Positions 52,458 through 62,314 of a stretch of DNA of 64,000 nt are shown here, piece after piece (position 1 is the first letter of the stretch; each line of letters starts with the position of its first letter). Where the stretch lies: the NCBI GenBank assembly GCA_905236675.1, contig CAJOND010000028.1, positions 1-64,000 of the forward strand, in the 5' to 3' direction. The position numbers and the translations under genes were made by a program. This DNA is from Candidatus Rifleibacteriota bacterium (GTDB lineage: Bacteria; Muiribacteriota; Ozemobacteria; Ozemobacterales; Ozemobacteraceae). Under the pieces are notes generated by a model. It saw nothing but the letters and a program-made list of their open reading frames with translations. It made no database searches and had not been told where the DNA came from.

Positions 52458-54774
52458 AGAACATCGACTCCTTGGGCAATTTTATTTGCTTAATTGTTTT
52501 TTTGCACCATTGAACTTGGGTGTCGTCTTTAGATTCGGCAGCGACAATTGTAAGTCTTGGAAGAGCTTCTATGCCAGCAGTAATCAGTGATTCATAAGCC
52601 ATATTCTTTATAGCCATCTGTTCGTTCTTAAACATTTCGATGAATAGGTCTGGATTATTTATAGCCATATCACCTAATATTCTATGAATAGCTTTTGTTT
52701 CAGAACCTTCCTTTTGTTTTGCAGCATAAATCATAAGAGCTAAAGCATCTTCTTCTGTTCCTAAATTTCCTATTGCTTTTATGGCTGCTAGTCTGACTTT
52801 TATTTCTGAATCTCCTAATGCATGGTTTAATATTGCTCTAGCTTTTGCGCAGGGGAATCCGCTTAATGATTCTGCCGCAATAGCTCTAACGCCGTCGTCA
52901 GGATCTTCGAGCAACATAATTATATGATCAAGACCTCTTTTATCTTTCATTTCACCTAAGGCTAATGCAGAGTTTTTCCTGAGTTCAGGATCATCACTTT
53001 CTATGCATTTAATAAGTTCTTTATGAACTTTTTCACCCATTTTTAAAAATGAGTGAACTACATTTCTGTGAACTTCAGTGTTTCGGTCAGAAAAACATCT
53101 TATAAGGGGCACAATTGATCTTTCATCGCCTGATTTCCCAAGAGAAATTGCAGAATAAATTCTTACCCATTCGCTATCATCTTTTAAGGATACTATTAAA
53201 GCATCAATTAGTTCTGGTTCATTTTCAATCATGCCAGCAGCCTGACATGCGAATAGTCTTAATTCTGCATCGCCTCGACGCATTGCTTCAATAATTTTAT
53301 TAACATATTTATGACCGACTTCTCTTATTACATGAGATACCCAATAGCGTATGTCATCATTATCACTAGATAAATATCGCATGACTTCATCAATAGGAAG
53401 GTTTTCTAGTCTGCAAAGACTTTCTGCCGCAGCTTTTCTAACACTCCAAACTTCGTCTGCCAAGGCTAATATTAGGCTTTTGGTTATAGAAGTATCAAAG
53501 GCTGTGCCCAAAGCTTTTGCAGAGAAATATCTAATTTCTTTGTTAGTGTCTCGAAGAGCTTTTACTAAATAAGGAACACCAGGTTCACCAATAGATTCCA
53601 AAATTCTTGTAACCCAGTATCTAACGTCATCATTGGGGCTTTTAAGTGCTTCGGCAATTTTGTCAACGCCTCTTTCACCTATTTCTGTCAATGCATATGC
53701 ACAACTTCTTCTGACGTTCCAGTCTTCGTCTGATAATCCGCTTACCAAAACTGGAACTGCTCTAGGATTCCCTATTTCACCTAATGTTGAAGCTGCAAAT
53801 ACCCTTATTTCTGGATTTGTTAGTTTGAATAATCTCATCATTGGTTCGACTACTCTTGCTCCGATTTTAACCATTGATTTTCGAACAAGGTATCGATGAT
53901 TTTCATCCATTTTTATTACTTCATCAAATAGACGTTGAAGGCTTTCATTCCCAGCTTTTACAAGAGCTCTGAGACAACCGTCTCTTATTTCTTCATTTGG
54001 TCCTCTCAGATATTCAAACATTAAATCTATGGCGTTATCGCCTATTTCAGCCAAAGCCATAGTTGAACTTTTTCTAATAGTCCAATCAGGATCAGCTAGA
54101 GATTCTATCAACACTCTAATAACTCTTTTATCTCCAGATTCACCTAAAGCTGCCGCTATAACATATCTGGTTTGTTTGTCGCCTGATCTTAATGCTTCAA
54201 GTAGAAAACGCTGTGCTTTAGGACCTAATTTACCTAATGTTTTTATGGCCCAAAATCTAATATCTTCGTCTTTTGTTATTTTTAATACTTGCTGTAATGG
54301 GGCAATTACAGGTTCTCCATATTTAACAAGTGCATCAGAAGCAGATTTTCTGACTCTCCATTTCTTGTCTCCTAGTGCTCTTAAAAGAGGGGTTACTCCC
54401 TGGGGCACTTTAGAATTGCCTAAAGCAGCACAGGCGAAAAATCTGATCTCATCATTTGGATTTTTTGTGGCTCTAAGTACTGCAGGAAAACCTTTGGACC
54501 CCATATCGCCTAATATTTGAAGAGACCAATGCTGGACATCTACATCGTAAGAATTCAACGCAGCAGAAAGAGCTGGTATGACAATTTCTCCATAGGTTCG
54601 GATAACATCTGCTGCATTTTTTCTAACTAGCCAGTATTCGTCAGAAAGGCAGGAAATAAAGAATTGAATAAGACTTTCATCTTTATTTTCTGCTATTTTA
54701 TTAAGAAGTTCTAATTTCTTTTCTTTGGAAGCAGTAGGAAATAAGTTGATATAATGCAGAATGTTATTATCCAT
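52450..54774 (-). CDS. Protein made almost entirely of HEAT repeats
   Basis: 774 residues and about two dozen HEAT/PBS-lyase-type repeats of about 31 residues, with a strong consensus: VRxxAAxALGExGDxRAVPxLIxxLxDxD, for example DEEVWSVRKAAAESLCRLENL and NPEIRVFAASTLGEIGNPRAV. Alternate repeats carry DEDWNVRRS and NDDIRYWV, a two-repeat super-period. No lyase cysteine or other enzymatic site is seen. Such solenoids bind proteins or lipids. Gene position between dprA and ybbR, with 2-nt and overlapping junctions, places it in the operon. Confidence 0.9.
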   Translation of the reverse strand: MDNNILHYINLFPTASKEKKLELLNKIAENKDESLIQFFISCLSDEYWLVRKNAADVIRTYGEIVIPALSAALNSYDVDVQHWSLQILGDMGSKGFPAVLRATKNPNDEIRFFACAALGNSKVPQGVTPLLRALGDKKWRVRKSASDALVKYGEPVIAPLQQVLKITKDEDIRFWAIKTLGKLGPKAQRFLLEALRSGDKQTRYVIAAALGESGDKRVIRVLIESLADPDWTIRKSSTMALAEIGDNAIDLMFEYLRGPNEEIRDGCLRALVKAGNESLQRLFDEVIKMDENHRYLVRKSMVKIGARVVEPMMRLFKLTNPEIRVFAASTLGEIGNPRAVPVLVSGLSDEDWNVRRSCAYALTEIGERGVDKIAEALKSPNDDVRYWVTRILESIGEPGVPYLVKALRDTNKEIRYFSAKALGTAFDTSITKSLILALADEVWSVRKAAAESLCRLENLPIDEVMRYLSSDNDDIRYWVSHVIREVGHKYVNKIIEAMRRGDAELRLFACQAAGMIENEPELIDALIVSLKDDSEWVRIYSAISLGKSGDERSIVPLIRCFSDRNTEVHRNVVHSFLKMGEKVHKELIKCIESDDPELRKNSALALGEMKDKRGLDHIIMLLEDPDDGVRAIAAESLSGFPCAKARAILNHALGDSEIKVRLAAIKAIGNLGTEEDALALMIYAAKQKEGSETKAIHRILGDMAINNPDLFIEMFKNEQMAIKNMAYESLITAGIEALPRLTIVAAESKDDTQVQWCKKTIKQIKLPKESMFYV

Positions 54775-54776
54775 GA

Positions 54777-56210
54777 TTAATCCTGTTCCTTATTTATGAT
54801 ATTTTCGGGAGAACTTGCGATTAGATTATTTTCGTTGATTGGTTTTATTATTTTTTCTATTACCTGAGAATCAGAAGAAGTTAATATTATCTGCGGTTTG
54901 TCTTCTGTGAATGTCGTTATTTCTGTTGAATCAGAAGATATAATCGAAGAATCAGTCTTTTCTTTCGGTTCTTCTTGAAGATGATCTTCTATTTTTTCCA
55001 AAAGTTTTATTGTTACACTAATAGAAGCTGGTGTTATCGATTTTACTTTTACACGTTCGGAAAAACCATAGGGTATTTCTAATGGAATCTGATGAATTCC
55101 AGCAGATAAGCCTTTTACATATATTATATTTTTCATTTCATTCGTTTTAATTGCATTTATATCGTCGATAAATCCTTCTAATTCGACTGAGTATGTACTT
55201 ATATCATATTCTACAAGTTGTTCTTCGTCGTGAGTTACATCAAGAGGCAGATTATTTATGTTTTTCGTTATTAAAACATCACTATAAGTAATTTCTAATG
55301 TGGCTTTATCTGTATTTACTGCTTTTACTCCCTTTGGCAATTTAATTTGAAGAGGAAGTGAAGAAGATTTTTTTACTTTTTCCAAATCTATTTGTTCTAG
55401 CGATAAGTAATCTATTTTTTCTAATAATTTTGCTGAACCAGTAATTGTAATTTTTTCCGGTGCAACTTTATAGCTTTCTAATTTTCTTCCTTCCGGAGGT
55501 TTATTTATTATATCTGGTCTCACTATTACCGATTTTTCAGGATAGCCTTCTCGAACAGCCAAATCTAATTTAACATTGTTATTGTCTACGCTGATAAGCT
55601 TACTATTTAAATCTGTTTCAATTGTGCCATTCATATAGATGATATGAGCCTGTCTATATTCGCTTATGGAACGTTTTACATCATCTAGATACAAATCTAT
55701 CCTGCATTCTTTGATTGTGTCTATAACATCTTGAGGTGCAGTAACGGACAAATAATTAGGAGAAATAGAAGGTTCACTGCTCATGTAGCCGTCTGGAACA
55801 TTACCAATGACGTTTACATGAATGTTGATGTTTTTGGTTGCCATTTTTATTGCATTAATGACAAGCTGTGCAGGTTCTTTTGAAATAAGCTGAAGGTTTG
55901 AATTTGAAGGGAATATTACATTTACGGGCAAGGTAAGTTTCCCGCCGTGACAATTAATAAGGTCAACGCTTGCAAAAGTGTTTTCTTCAACTTTTGTTTG
56001 AATGAAAACTCCTCTAGGACCTTTTACTCTGATTTTTACTTCTGGACCTTCAGGTATTACCTTATAATTTTTCGAATCATCTTTGTTTAAATAGGCTATC
56101 TTAACTTTATACTCTCGAGTAATCGGAGTTGTAGACAAGATATTCACGTAAAACCATGATAAAATTCCTAACAATATGGCAACAGGTTTTAGCCAGAAAC
56201 GTTCTTTCAT
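54777..56210 (-). CDS. YbbR/CdaR-domain protein, c-di-AMP cyclase partner
   Basis: 477 residues. One N-terminal membrane span (WLKPVAILLGILSWFYVNI), then about four YbbR beta-domains outside the membrane (KVIPEGPEVKIRVKGPRGVF, VPDGYMSSEPSISPNYLSVT, PEGRKLESYKVAPEKITITG, LPLDVTHDEEQLV), then an acidic Ser/Glu-rich tail of about 80 residues. In Firmicutes the adjacent YbbR protein (CdaR) regulates CdaA. The ATG overlaps the cdaA stop (ATGA), with GGAGG 11 nt before it. Confidence 0.88.
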   Translation of the reverse strand: MKERFWLKPVAILLGILSWFYVNILSTTPITREYKVKIAYLNKDDSKNYKVIPEGPEVKIRVKGPRGVFIQTKVEENTFASVDLINCHGGKLTLPVNVIFPSNSNLQLISKEPAQLVINAIKMATKNINIHVNVIGNVPDGYMSSEPSISPNYLSVTAPQDVIDTIKECRIDLYLDDVKRSISEYRQAHIIYMNGTIETDLNSKLISVDNNNVKLDLAVREGYPEKSVIVRPDIINKPPEGRKLESYKVAPEKITITGSAKLLEKIDYLSLEQIDLEKVKKSSSLPLQIKLPKGVKAVNTDKATLEITYSDVLITKNINNLPLDVTHDEEQLVEYDISTYSVELEGFIDDINAIKTNEMKNIIYVKGLSAGIHQIPLEIPYGFSERVKVKSITPASISVTIKLLEKIEDHLQEEPKEKTDSSIISSDSTEITTFTEDKPQIILTSSDSQVIEKIIKPINENNLIASSPENIINKEQD

Positions 56211-57031
56211 TTCCTGTAAAACCTCCATCTTCTGGAATTTGGTTCATTTACGCGTTTTAAAGCGGTTACTATATATCTTTTTACATCGTCAATGCTAACA
56301 TTACGTATCAATTCGCCGCCTCTTGCTCTTGAAATTGTTCCTGTTTCTTCGCTTACAACTAATATTAAAGCATCTGTAAGTTCAGAAGTGCTTATTGCTG
56401 CTCTATGACGGCTTCCCAAATCTCTGGCAACTTCTTTATGATTTGTTACTGTAGGAAGGAAACAACCAGCAGCTTCAATTCTATTATTTTTAATAATTGC
56501 GGCTCCGTCATGCAGTGGAGAAAAAGGCCAGAAAATCGAACCTAGAAGCTCAGAAGAAATAACGGCTCTTAATGGAACGCCATTTTCTATGTATTCTTTT
56601 AAACCAATTTGCTGCTCTATAATTACCAAAGCACCAACATGTTTTTCGGAGCAGGTATTAATGGCTTTGGCAATATCTGAAGCCATTTCTTCGATGGTTT
56701 TATCATCAATAGTTTCTTCGGAAAGAAATTGTCCTTTTCCAATGTCTTCAAATGCTCTACGCAGTTCTGGCTGGAAGATAATAACCAAAGCAACAACACC
56801 AGAGGGAAGTAATTTCTCTAATACCCATGTAACTGTGTTTAAATTAAGATTTTGAGATAAAACGAAAAGAACAACAATTATACAAATCCCTTTTAATAGG
56901 TTGAAAGCTCTTGAACCTTCTATGAATCTAAGTCCAAGATAAATAGCATAGCTAACAAGAATTATGTCGAAAATATCTTTGTAGCCAATATCACGTATGA
57001 CAGCCATGAAAAAAACAAGGAATGAATTCAA
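56207..57031 (-). CDS. cdaA: Diadenylate cyclase (c-di-AMP synthase)
   Basis: 274 residues. Three membrane helices (residues 5-80), then the DAC domain with the catalytic DGA (175-177, in FSPLHDGAAI) and RHR (208-210, in GSRHRAA). It joins two ATP into c-di-AMP, which controls osmolyte and potassium transport and the cell wall. The start is TTG with GGAGAT 5 nt upstream; it overlaps the dapA stop, so the two are coupled. A CdaA-YbbR pair is best known in Firmicutes but occurs in several diderm phyla. Confidence 0.96.
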   Translation of the reverse strand: MNSFLVFFMAVIRDIGYKDIFDIILVSYAIYLGLRFIEGSRAFNLLKGICIIVVLFVLSQNLNLNTVTWVLEKLLPSGVVALVIIFQPELRRAFEDIGKGQFLSEETIDDKTIEEMASDIAKAINTCSEKHVGALVIIEQQIGLKEYIENGVPLRAVISSELLGSIFWPFSPLHDGAAIIKNNRIEAAGCFLPTVTNHKEVARDLGSRHRAAISTSELTDALILVVSEETGTISRARGGELIRNVSIDDVKRYIVTALKRVNEPNSRRWRFYRK

Positions 57032-57918
57032 AACATATCTCCAAAGCTGCCTATGATTTGTTTTACCAATTTGTGGGTTTCTTTGTTAGCACTACACAAA
57101 GGTAATCTTAAATAATCCTTGATAAGACCCATTTCACTTAATGCTGCTTTTGCTGGAAGCGGGTTTGTTTCAACGAACATAGCGTTATGCAGAGGTAAGA
57201 GTTTATAATGTATTTTTTTTGCATTTTTCCAATCACCTCTTAAAGCAGCATCATTGAATTGTTTCATAAGATCTGGAGCAACATTAGCCGTTACAGAAAT
57301 GGTTCCTATAGCTCCACATGCCATTGCAGGAAGATTTAAGGCATCTTCTCCACAAAAAACAGCAAAATCACTAGAAACCAAAGAAATAAGTTTTTGAATT
57401 TGGTTGATATTGCCTGATGCTTCCTTTATTCCGCATATATTTTCTATTTCGGCTAGTTCTGCTACTGTTTCTGGAAGTATATTACAGCCAGTTCTACCTG
57501 GAACATTGTATAGAATGATTGGAAGACTAGTTACTTCAGCAATAGATTTGAAATGATTAATCAAACCAGATTGAGGAGGCTTATTATAATAAGGGGTAAC
57601 AGACAATATTGCATCTGCTCCCATTGATTCGGCTTCAGAAGCCATTATACAAGCTTGAGTTGTGTCATTGCTTCCAGCACCGAACATAAGCTTGCAACAC
57701 CCATTAAGTCGTTTGTGAGCCAATTTCATTAATTCTCTTTTTTCATCCAGGTCAAGGGTGGTTCCTTCACCTGTTGTTCCACAAACAACAATACCGTCTG
57801 TTCCTACTGCTAAATGAAGATCTAGCAAGCGATTCCATGAGTCAAAATCTATTTTCAAGTTTTTATCGAAAGGTGTAATTATTGCAACCCATGAACCCTT
57901 TAAAAAGTCAATACTCAT
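57028..57918 (-). CDS. dapA: 4-hydroxy-tetrahydrodipicolinate synthase
   Basis: 296 residues. It condenses pyruvate and aspartate semialdehyde, the first lysine/diaminopimelate step. Schiff-base Lys165 lies in CGIKEASGN, Tyr137 in LYNVPGRTG, and the GTTGEG loop is intact. GGAG lies before ATG 57918. It has its own promoter and heads the operon dapA-cdaA-ybbR-HEAT-dprA-smg-topA, so wall-precursor synthesis and c-di-AMP production share a transcript. Confidence 0.96.
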   Translation of the reverse strand: MSIDFLKGSWVAIITPFDKNLKIDFDSWNRLLDLHLAVGTDGIVVCGTTGEGTTLDLDEKRELMKLAHKRLNGCCKLMFGAGSNDTTQACIMASEAESMGADAILSVTPYYNKPPQSGLINHFKSIAEVTSLPIILYNVPGRTGCNILPETVAELAEIENICGIKEASGNINQIQKLISLVSSDFAVFCGEDALNLPAMACGAIGTISVTANVAPDLMKQFNDAALRGDWKNAKKIHYKLLPLHNAMFVETNPLPAKAALSEMGLIKDYLRLPLCSANKETHKLVKQIIGSFGDMF

Positions 57919-57951
57919 CTGATTCTCCGTAAAGTCTAGCCTAACTAAAAA

Positions 57952-57980
57952 AGTATAACACCACTATATAAAAATGTCAT
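57952..57980 (-). promoter_or_regulatory. dapA operon promoter
   Basis: On the minus strand ATGACA (57980-57975), 17-nt spacer, TATACT (57957-57952). The leader is about 27 nt. Confidence 0.65.
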
Positions 57981-58070
57981 TATTTTTTTAAGGTATAATA
58001 AATAAAAATGCTTTAATAGAAAGCTTTACTCATGGTTATATGTTCATGTTATTAAAAAGATAAAATTTAA

Positions 58071-58099
58071 TTGACTATATTTTTTCCCTACTCTATATA
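58071..58099 (+). promoter_or_regulatory. queC promoter
   Basis: TTGACT (58071-58076), 17-nt spacer, TATATA (58094-58099). The leader of about 47 nt shows AAGGTGA as ribosome site. No preQ1 riboswitch-like fold is seen in it. Confidence 0.65.
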
Positions 58100-58152
58100 T
58101 ATTCTCGTATTATTAAGTTGAAAGGGTTATATTCAATAAATAAGGTGAAACG

Positions 58153-58845
58153 ATGAAAGCATTGGTTTTAGCAAGTGGGGGTGTAGACTCAACAACGGCA
58201 TTAGGTTTGGCAATCCAAAAATTTGGAAATAAGAATGTTGTAGCTCTTTCTGTTTCTTATGGTCAAAAGCACGATAAAGAAATAGTTTCTGCAAAAAAAA
58301 TTGCGAATTATTATGGGGTAGAACAGCTTTTTCTAGATCTTTCCAAAATATTTCAATATAGTAATTGTTCTCTTTTGCAGCAGTCTACAGAAGAAATACC
58401 GGAACAAAGCTATCAGGAACAATTAGCTAAAACTAAGAGCGTTAAACCTGTTAGTACTTATGTTCCTTTTAGAAATGGATTATTTTTGGCCTCAGCAGCA
58501 AGTATAGCTCTTAGCAAAGACTGCTCTGTTATTTATTATGGCGCTCATGCTGATGATGCAGCAGGTTTTGCTTATCCTGACTGTTCTCAAGATTTTAATA
58601 AAGCCATGAACGAAGCAATTTATGAAGGGTCTGGACACCAACTTACTATTGAGGCACCTTTTGTAAAAATAAACAAGGCAAATGTGATAAAAATTGGCTT
58701 GGAAATAGGCGTTCCTTATGAACTAACATGGTCTTGCTACGAAGGCAATGAAAAACCCTGCGGTAAGTGTGGCACTTGTATAGACCGCGCCAATGCTTTT
58801 AAAGCCAATGGAATAGAAGATCCTGCTATTAGATATAATGGATAA
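58153..58845 (+). CDS. queC: 7-cyano-7-deazaguanine synthase
   Basis: 230 residues. It converts 7-carboxy-7-deazaguanine to preQ0 with ATP and ammonia, for queuosine in tRNA. The P-loop is LASGGVDSTTAL, followed by SVSYGQKHDKE, YVPFRNGLFL, YYGAHADDAAGFAYPDC, and the zinc site TWSCYEGNEKPCGKCGTCIDR. Normal length. No other queuosine genes lie in the window. The next gene converges on it with 9 bp between. Confidence 0.96.
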   Translation: MKALVLASGGVDSTTALGLAIQKFGNKNVVALSVSYGQKHDKEIVSAKKIANYYGVEQLFLDLSKIFQYSNCSLLQQSTEEIPEQSYQEQLAKTKSVKPVSTYVPFRNGLFLASAASIALSKDCSVIYYGAHADDAAGFAYPDCSQDFNKAMNEAIYEGSGHQLTIEAPFVKINKANVIKIGLEIGVPYELTWSCYEGNEKPCGKCGTCIDRANAFKANGIEDPAIRYNG

Positions 58846-58854
58846 AACAAAATA

Positions 58855-60474
58855 TTAACGCATAAGAATCAAGTCTAGAAGTTCTACATTTCTGGAATTG
58901 AAGTTCTTGTTTTCATTTGTTGTAATTATCAGGTTGAATTTATCTTCTATTTGCTCTCCTAGCGTTTCGAAGTTATTGTTATCTACTTTTAAAGAACCTT
59001 TAATTTTCAAATTATCATTTAAAGAACCACTTAGCATATAGTTATAAGTAGTAGATTTCCCTGTTTTGTTTTCTAGATCATAAAAATTATTATTAAATCG
59101 TTTGAAAAAGATTGGTAAGCCATTATTTGAATTAGCAGAAAAACTTGCGTTTATTGAACCACTGCCAATTTCGGGTAGATTATAAATAGCTTTGCCCTGA
59201 ATATTAACATTTGGATTATTTATTGATATTTGACTAAGATTTGTAAATTCTGCTTTTGCATTCACTGTAGGTCGATTTCCTAACAGGTTCACTGTTAAAG
59301 TTGCAATACCGGCTAAATCAGGAATTCTATGAGAATATTTAATCATCCAGGGGAGAGAAGATGTTAATTTATCTAAAGGTAAAGAGTTGGTATTGAAAGT
59401 AAGATTTGCTTTTCTAGAAGATGTTGTTACTGATTCTATTTTCCCATTTAATGAAGCAGGGAAACCTATTAATTTACTTCCTTTGTCGGTAAGCGTTAGA
59501 GTTCCATCAAATAGCTGCCAATTTCCATTTAACTCTAATAGGCTGAAAAATAACCCTAGAATAGAAACATTAAGCTTTTCATATTTGCCTTTAATATTTC
59601 CTAAAAAACCTACTTCTGAATTATAAAGCCATGAGCCTTGACAAAATATCTTCCCACTGATTGCGTATGGATAATCAAGCTGCCAGAAACTGCCTAACCA
59701 TTGAGACAAAGGTTGAAAATCTATTAATGTATCCGAGGCTATATAACCACTAATCTCCATTCCTTTTTTCCCTTTTGCTAAGGAGAGTTCTGAAACAATA
59801 AGCTGCTTTGCAAAATCTATTTTTAAATTGCCGTTTAATCTGGTTTTCTTTTGATCGAAAGCTCCTTTATAAAAAGCTTTAGCCAAAATATTGTTTTTCC
59901 AGTTAAGATTCAAATCTGTTGAGACATCTATAAAATCTTTTTTATTAATATTACTTAATTCAAAAGAATTTGATATTATTTCCAAATCTTTATTTCCACA
60001 GGGGTAGGACTTTATTTTATTGATTGAAAATTTGTTAATAGTTATGTTTGAAGGTATAGCAGCCATACATTCATAGCCTAAAAATGCTGGAACAGATGCA
60101 ATTGTAGGATTTAGTTTCAATGTTCCAGATGAAACAATACTTTCAACATTGGCATTTATCACTATTGAAGCGTTAGCAAAAATATTGTCATAGGAAGGAT
60201 TAACGCTGATATTTTCTATTGATGCTTCAAAATTAGGCTTGATATGTTTTAGATCAATTCTATTTATTTTTATTCCTTTTAAAAGACAGCCTTCTATTTT
60301 GTAAACTTTTATATTAAGCTTGTCAGCTGGTATTTGTTTCTCTAACGCGGTAACAATAGCATATTTCGTCAGCTTTTCAGATGATAGCAAACCATAAATA
60401 GTTAGTGCTAATACAGTGAATATTAAAAACACTATTAGAATCAAGTATCGAGATATTTTAGGCTTTACTTCCAT
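58855..60474 (-). CDS. AsmA-like outer-membrane-biogenesis protein
   Basis: 539 residues. N-terminal single anchor (YLILIVFLIFTVLALTIYGLL), followed by a long run of beta-strands (KVYKIEGCLLKGIKINRIDL, IEGCLLKG-type start as in TamB/AsmA N-terminal repeats), and ending in LDLILMR. Proteins of this class form hydrophobic grooves that move phospholipids to the outer membrane. The sequence is divergent, so the call rests on architecture. No ribosome site is obvious. It is between mnmA and queC. Confidence 0.7.
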   Translation of the reverse strand: MEVKPKISRYLILIVFLIFTVLALTIYGLLSSEKLTKYAIVTALEKQIPADKLNIKVYKIEGCLLKGIKINRIDLKHIKPNFEASIENISVNPSYDNIFANASIVINANVESIVSSGTLKLNPTIASVPAFLGYECMAAIPSNITINKFSINKIKSYPCGNKDLEIISNSFELSNINKKDFIDVSTDLNLNWKNNILAKAFYKGAFDQKKTRLNGNLKIDFAKQLIVSELSLAKGKKGMEISGYIASDTLIDFQPLSQWLGSFWQLDYPYAISGKIFCQGSWLYNSEVGFLGNIKGKYEKLNVSILGLFFSLLELNGNWQLFDGTLTLTDKGSKLIGFPASLNGKIESVTTSSRKANLTFNTNSLPLDKLTSSLPWMIKYSHRIPDLAGIATLTVNLLGNRPTVNAKAEFTNLSQISINNPNVNIQGKAIYNLPEIGSGSINASFSANSNNGLPIFFKRFNNNFYDLENKTGKSTTYNYMLSGSLNDNLKIKGSLKVDNNNFETLGEQIEDKFNLIITTNENKNFNSRNVELLDLILMR

Positions 60475-60503
60475 ACAAAATGCTTTCGTTATTATGCAAG
60501 CTT

Positions 60504-61574
60504 TTATATTATTGTTCCACCGCCAGCTACCCAGTCGTCCAAGTAGAGAACCAATGCTTGACCAGGGGTAATCGCTCTAACTTTATTTTCGAAATCTACT
60601 CTGATCTGATTTTCATTAATATAAGTAACTTTACAAGGTTTTGAATCCTGAGAATATCTGATTTTGGCTTTATAAACCTTGTTTTCGTCAAAACGGCTTT
60701 CACCCATATACTGTAAATTGTCTGCAATTAAAAAACTACTGAAAAGCTCATCTTGTTTTCCTAGTTTTATTTCACCTGATTCTGCATTAATGCTGCAAAC
60801 ATAAAGCGGATAGCCTACGGCGATACCAAAGCCTTTTCTTTGCCCTATAGTATATTTAACAGTCCCGGTATGATGACCTAAAACTTTATTAGCTGATACA
60901 GAAACAAAATTACCTGGTTTGCCTAATGAACCTGTTTTGCTTTCTATAAAACCTGCATAATCACCATCATCAATGAAGCATATGTCTTGACTGTCTTTTT
61001 TATGTGCGACTGGCAAACCTATTTTTTCAGCAATTTTTCTGATTTCAGTTTTGTCATAGTCACCTATAGGCATAAGAGTATGTGCTAACTGTTCTTGGGT
61101 AAGGGAATAAAGAACGTAGGTCTGGTCTTTTTCAGCGGTTTTTGAATTTTTAACACTATATCTGCCGTTTTCTAGTTTCATAATTCTGGCATAATGACCA
61201 GTGGCTATATAGTCAGCACCTAATTCCTGGCAGGTTTTTAAAAATTCGCCCCATTTAATATGCCGATTGCATATTACACAGGGATTAGGGGTCATTCCTC
61301 GTAAATATTCTTTGACAAAACGATTAACAACTTTATCTTGAAAGGAATCATAAAAATTCATTACGTAATGAGGAATATCCAGACATTTTGCAACTTTTTG
61401 TGCTTCTAATATGTCATCTACACCGCAGCTAATATCTTCACTGTTCTTTTCCTGCTCTTTGGAACGCCACAACTGCATGGTGGCACCAATTACTTCATAG
61501 CCTTGTTCTTTTAAAAGATAAGCACAAACCGAGGAGTCTACTCCTCCTGACATTCCTACAACTACCTTTTTCAT
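60504..61574 (-). CDS. mnmA: tRNA-specific 2-thiouridylase MnmA
   Basis: 356 residues. It inserts sulphur at U34 of Lys, Glu and Gln tRNAs. PP-loop VVGMSGGVDSSVCAYLL; catalytic cysteines in NPCVICNRHIKWG and KKDSQDICFI; THGHYAR-type ATGHYARI; and TVGQRKGFG-type TIGQRKGFGIAVG. Normal length. GGGGGG precedes the ATG. Confidence 0.96.
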   Translation of the reverse strand: MKKVVVGMSGGVDSSVCAYLLKEQGYEVIGATMQLWRSKEQEKNSEDISCGVDDILEAQKVAKCLDIPHYVMNFYDSFQDKVVNRFVKEYLRGMTPNPCVICNRHIKWGEFLKTCQELGADYIATGHYARIMKLENGRYSVKNSKTAEKDQTYVLYSLTQEQLAHTLMPIGDYDKTEIRKIAEKIGLPVAHKKDSQDICFIDDGDYAGFIESKTGSLGKPGNFVSVSANKVLGHHTGTVKYTIGQRKGFGIAVGYPLYVCSINAESGEIKLGKQDELFSSFLIADNLQYMGESRFDENKVYKAKIRYSQDSKPCKVTYINENQIRVDFENKVRAITPGQALVLYLDDWVAGGGTII

Positions 61575-61782
61575 TTTTCCCCCCCTAAAGTTTAAAACCT
61601 ATGATACCACAAAGCCATAATAATTTCCTTATAATTGCAAGAAATTAGGGGAAAAGAGAAAGATCTTTTGGGTAGAATCTATTTTATTTATTATTATTTA
61701 CCTGTGTTCTTTTTTATGATTGTTGTTCGGTCGAAGATTAAAGGTATAACTTAAGATAAAAACTTATTATAGTGTTTGGCTG

Positions 61783-62223
61783 TTAAATAGCTTCTTCCAT
61801 GTATGCAATGTTAAAAGCCATGGAGTAGCAAGCGTTTCTGCCTTTTTTATCAGAGAAACTTATGCCATCGGTAAACTCTTCAACCGTTTTTAGCATATTT
61901 CTAACATTTTCATCATTAGTTACTGATGAGTCTGTGTCATTTTCCCCTTTTAAGCTGAGAGTGAAGTCTTCTATAGAAATCATAAGTTTGTTTTTGTATA
62001 TGGAAAAACGTAAATCAAACAAACCGCTTTTATTCTGGTAAAATAATTCAATTGTATTAGAAAGAGCCGCATCTAAAGCTTTTTTTATTCTATCTCTAGA
62101 AGTTTCTGTAAAACAAAAATGGTCACATATGCCTTCCAGAGTAAGCATAACGTTATTGGTAAAACATTTTTTAGCAGGTATCCTCATTTGAAAGGATAAA
62201 TCATCCTGTCTGTTACTTTGCAT
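61783..62223 (-). CDS. RsbW-like ATP-binding/anti-sigma-type protein, degenerate
   Basis: 146 residues. Fold cues of the HATPase_c_2 anti-sigma/serine-kinase family are present: MRIPAKKCFTNNVMLTLEGICDHFCFTE, then IKKALDAALSNTIELFY where the N-box E-A-x-x-N-x-x-x-H would be. The N-box reads DAALSNTIELF, so the Asn remains and the last His is lost; SFSDKKGRNACYSM replaces the GxGL lid region. It may bind a partner without kinase activity. It lies 91 nt downstream of the PTS gene. Confidence 0.55.
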   Translation of the reverse strand: MQSNRQDDLSFQMRIPAKKCFTNNVMLTLEGICDHFCFTETSRDRIKKALDAALSNTIELFYQNKSGLFDLRFSIYKNKLMISIEDFTLSLKGENDTDSSVTNDENVRNMLKTVEEFTDGISFSDKKGRNACYSMAFNIAYMEEAI

Positions 62224-62314
62224 AACTTTAGGTATTGCTCCTGTAATATTTTTTTGAATTAAACCAGTTTTATCCGCTATATCTATAGATATTTATAGAC
62301 TAGATAATAATGAT

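Noticed and set aside
58100-58152. preQ1 riboswitch before queC
   Set aside because: No hairpin with a downstream A-rich tail and pairing CUAA-type end could be found in the short leader.
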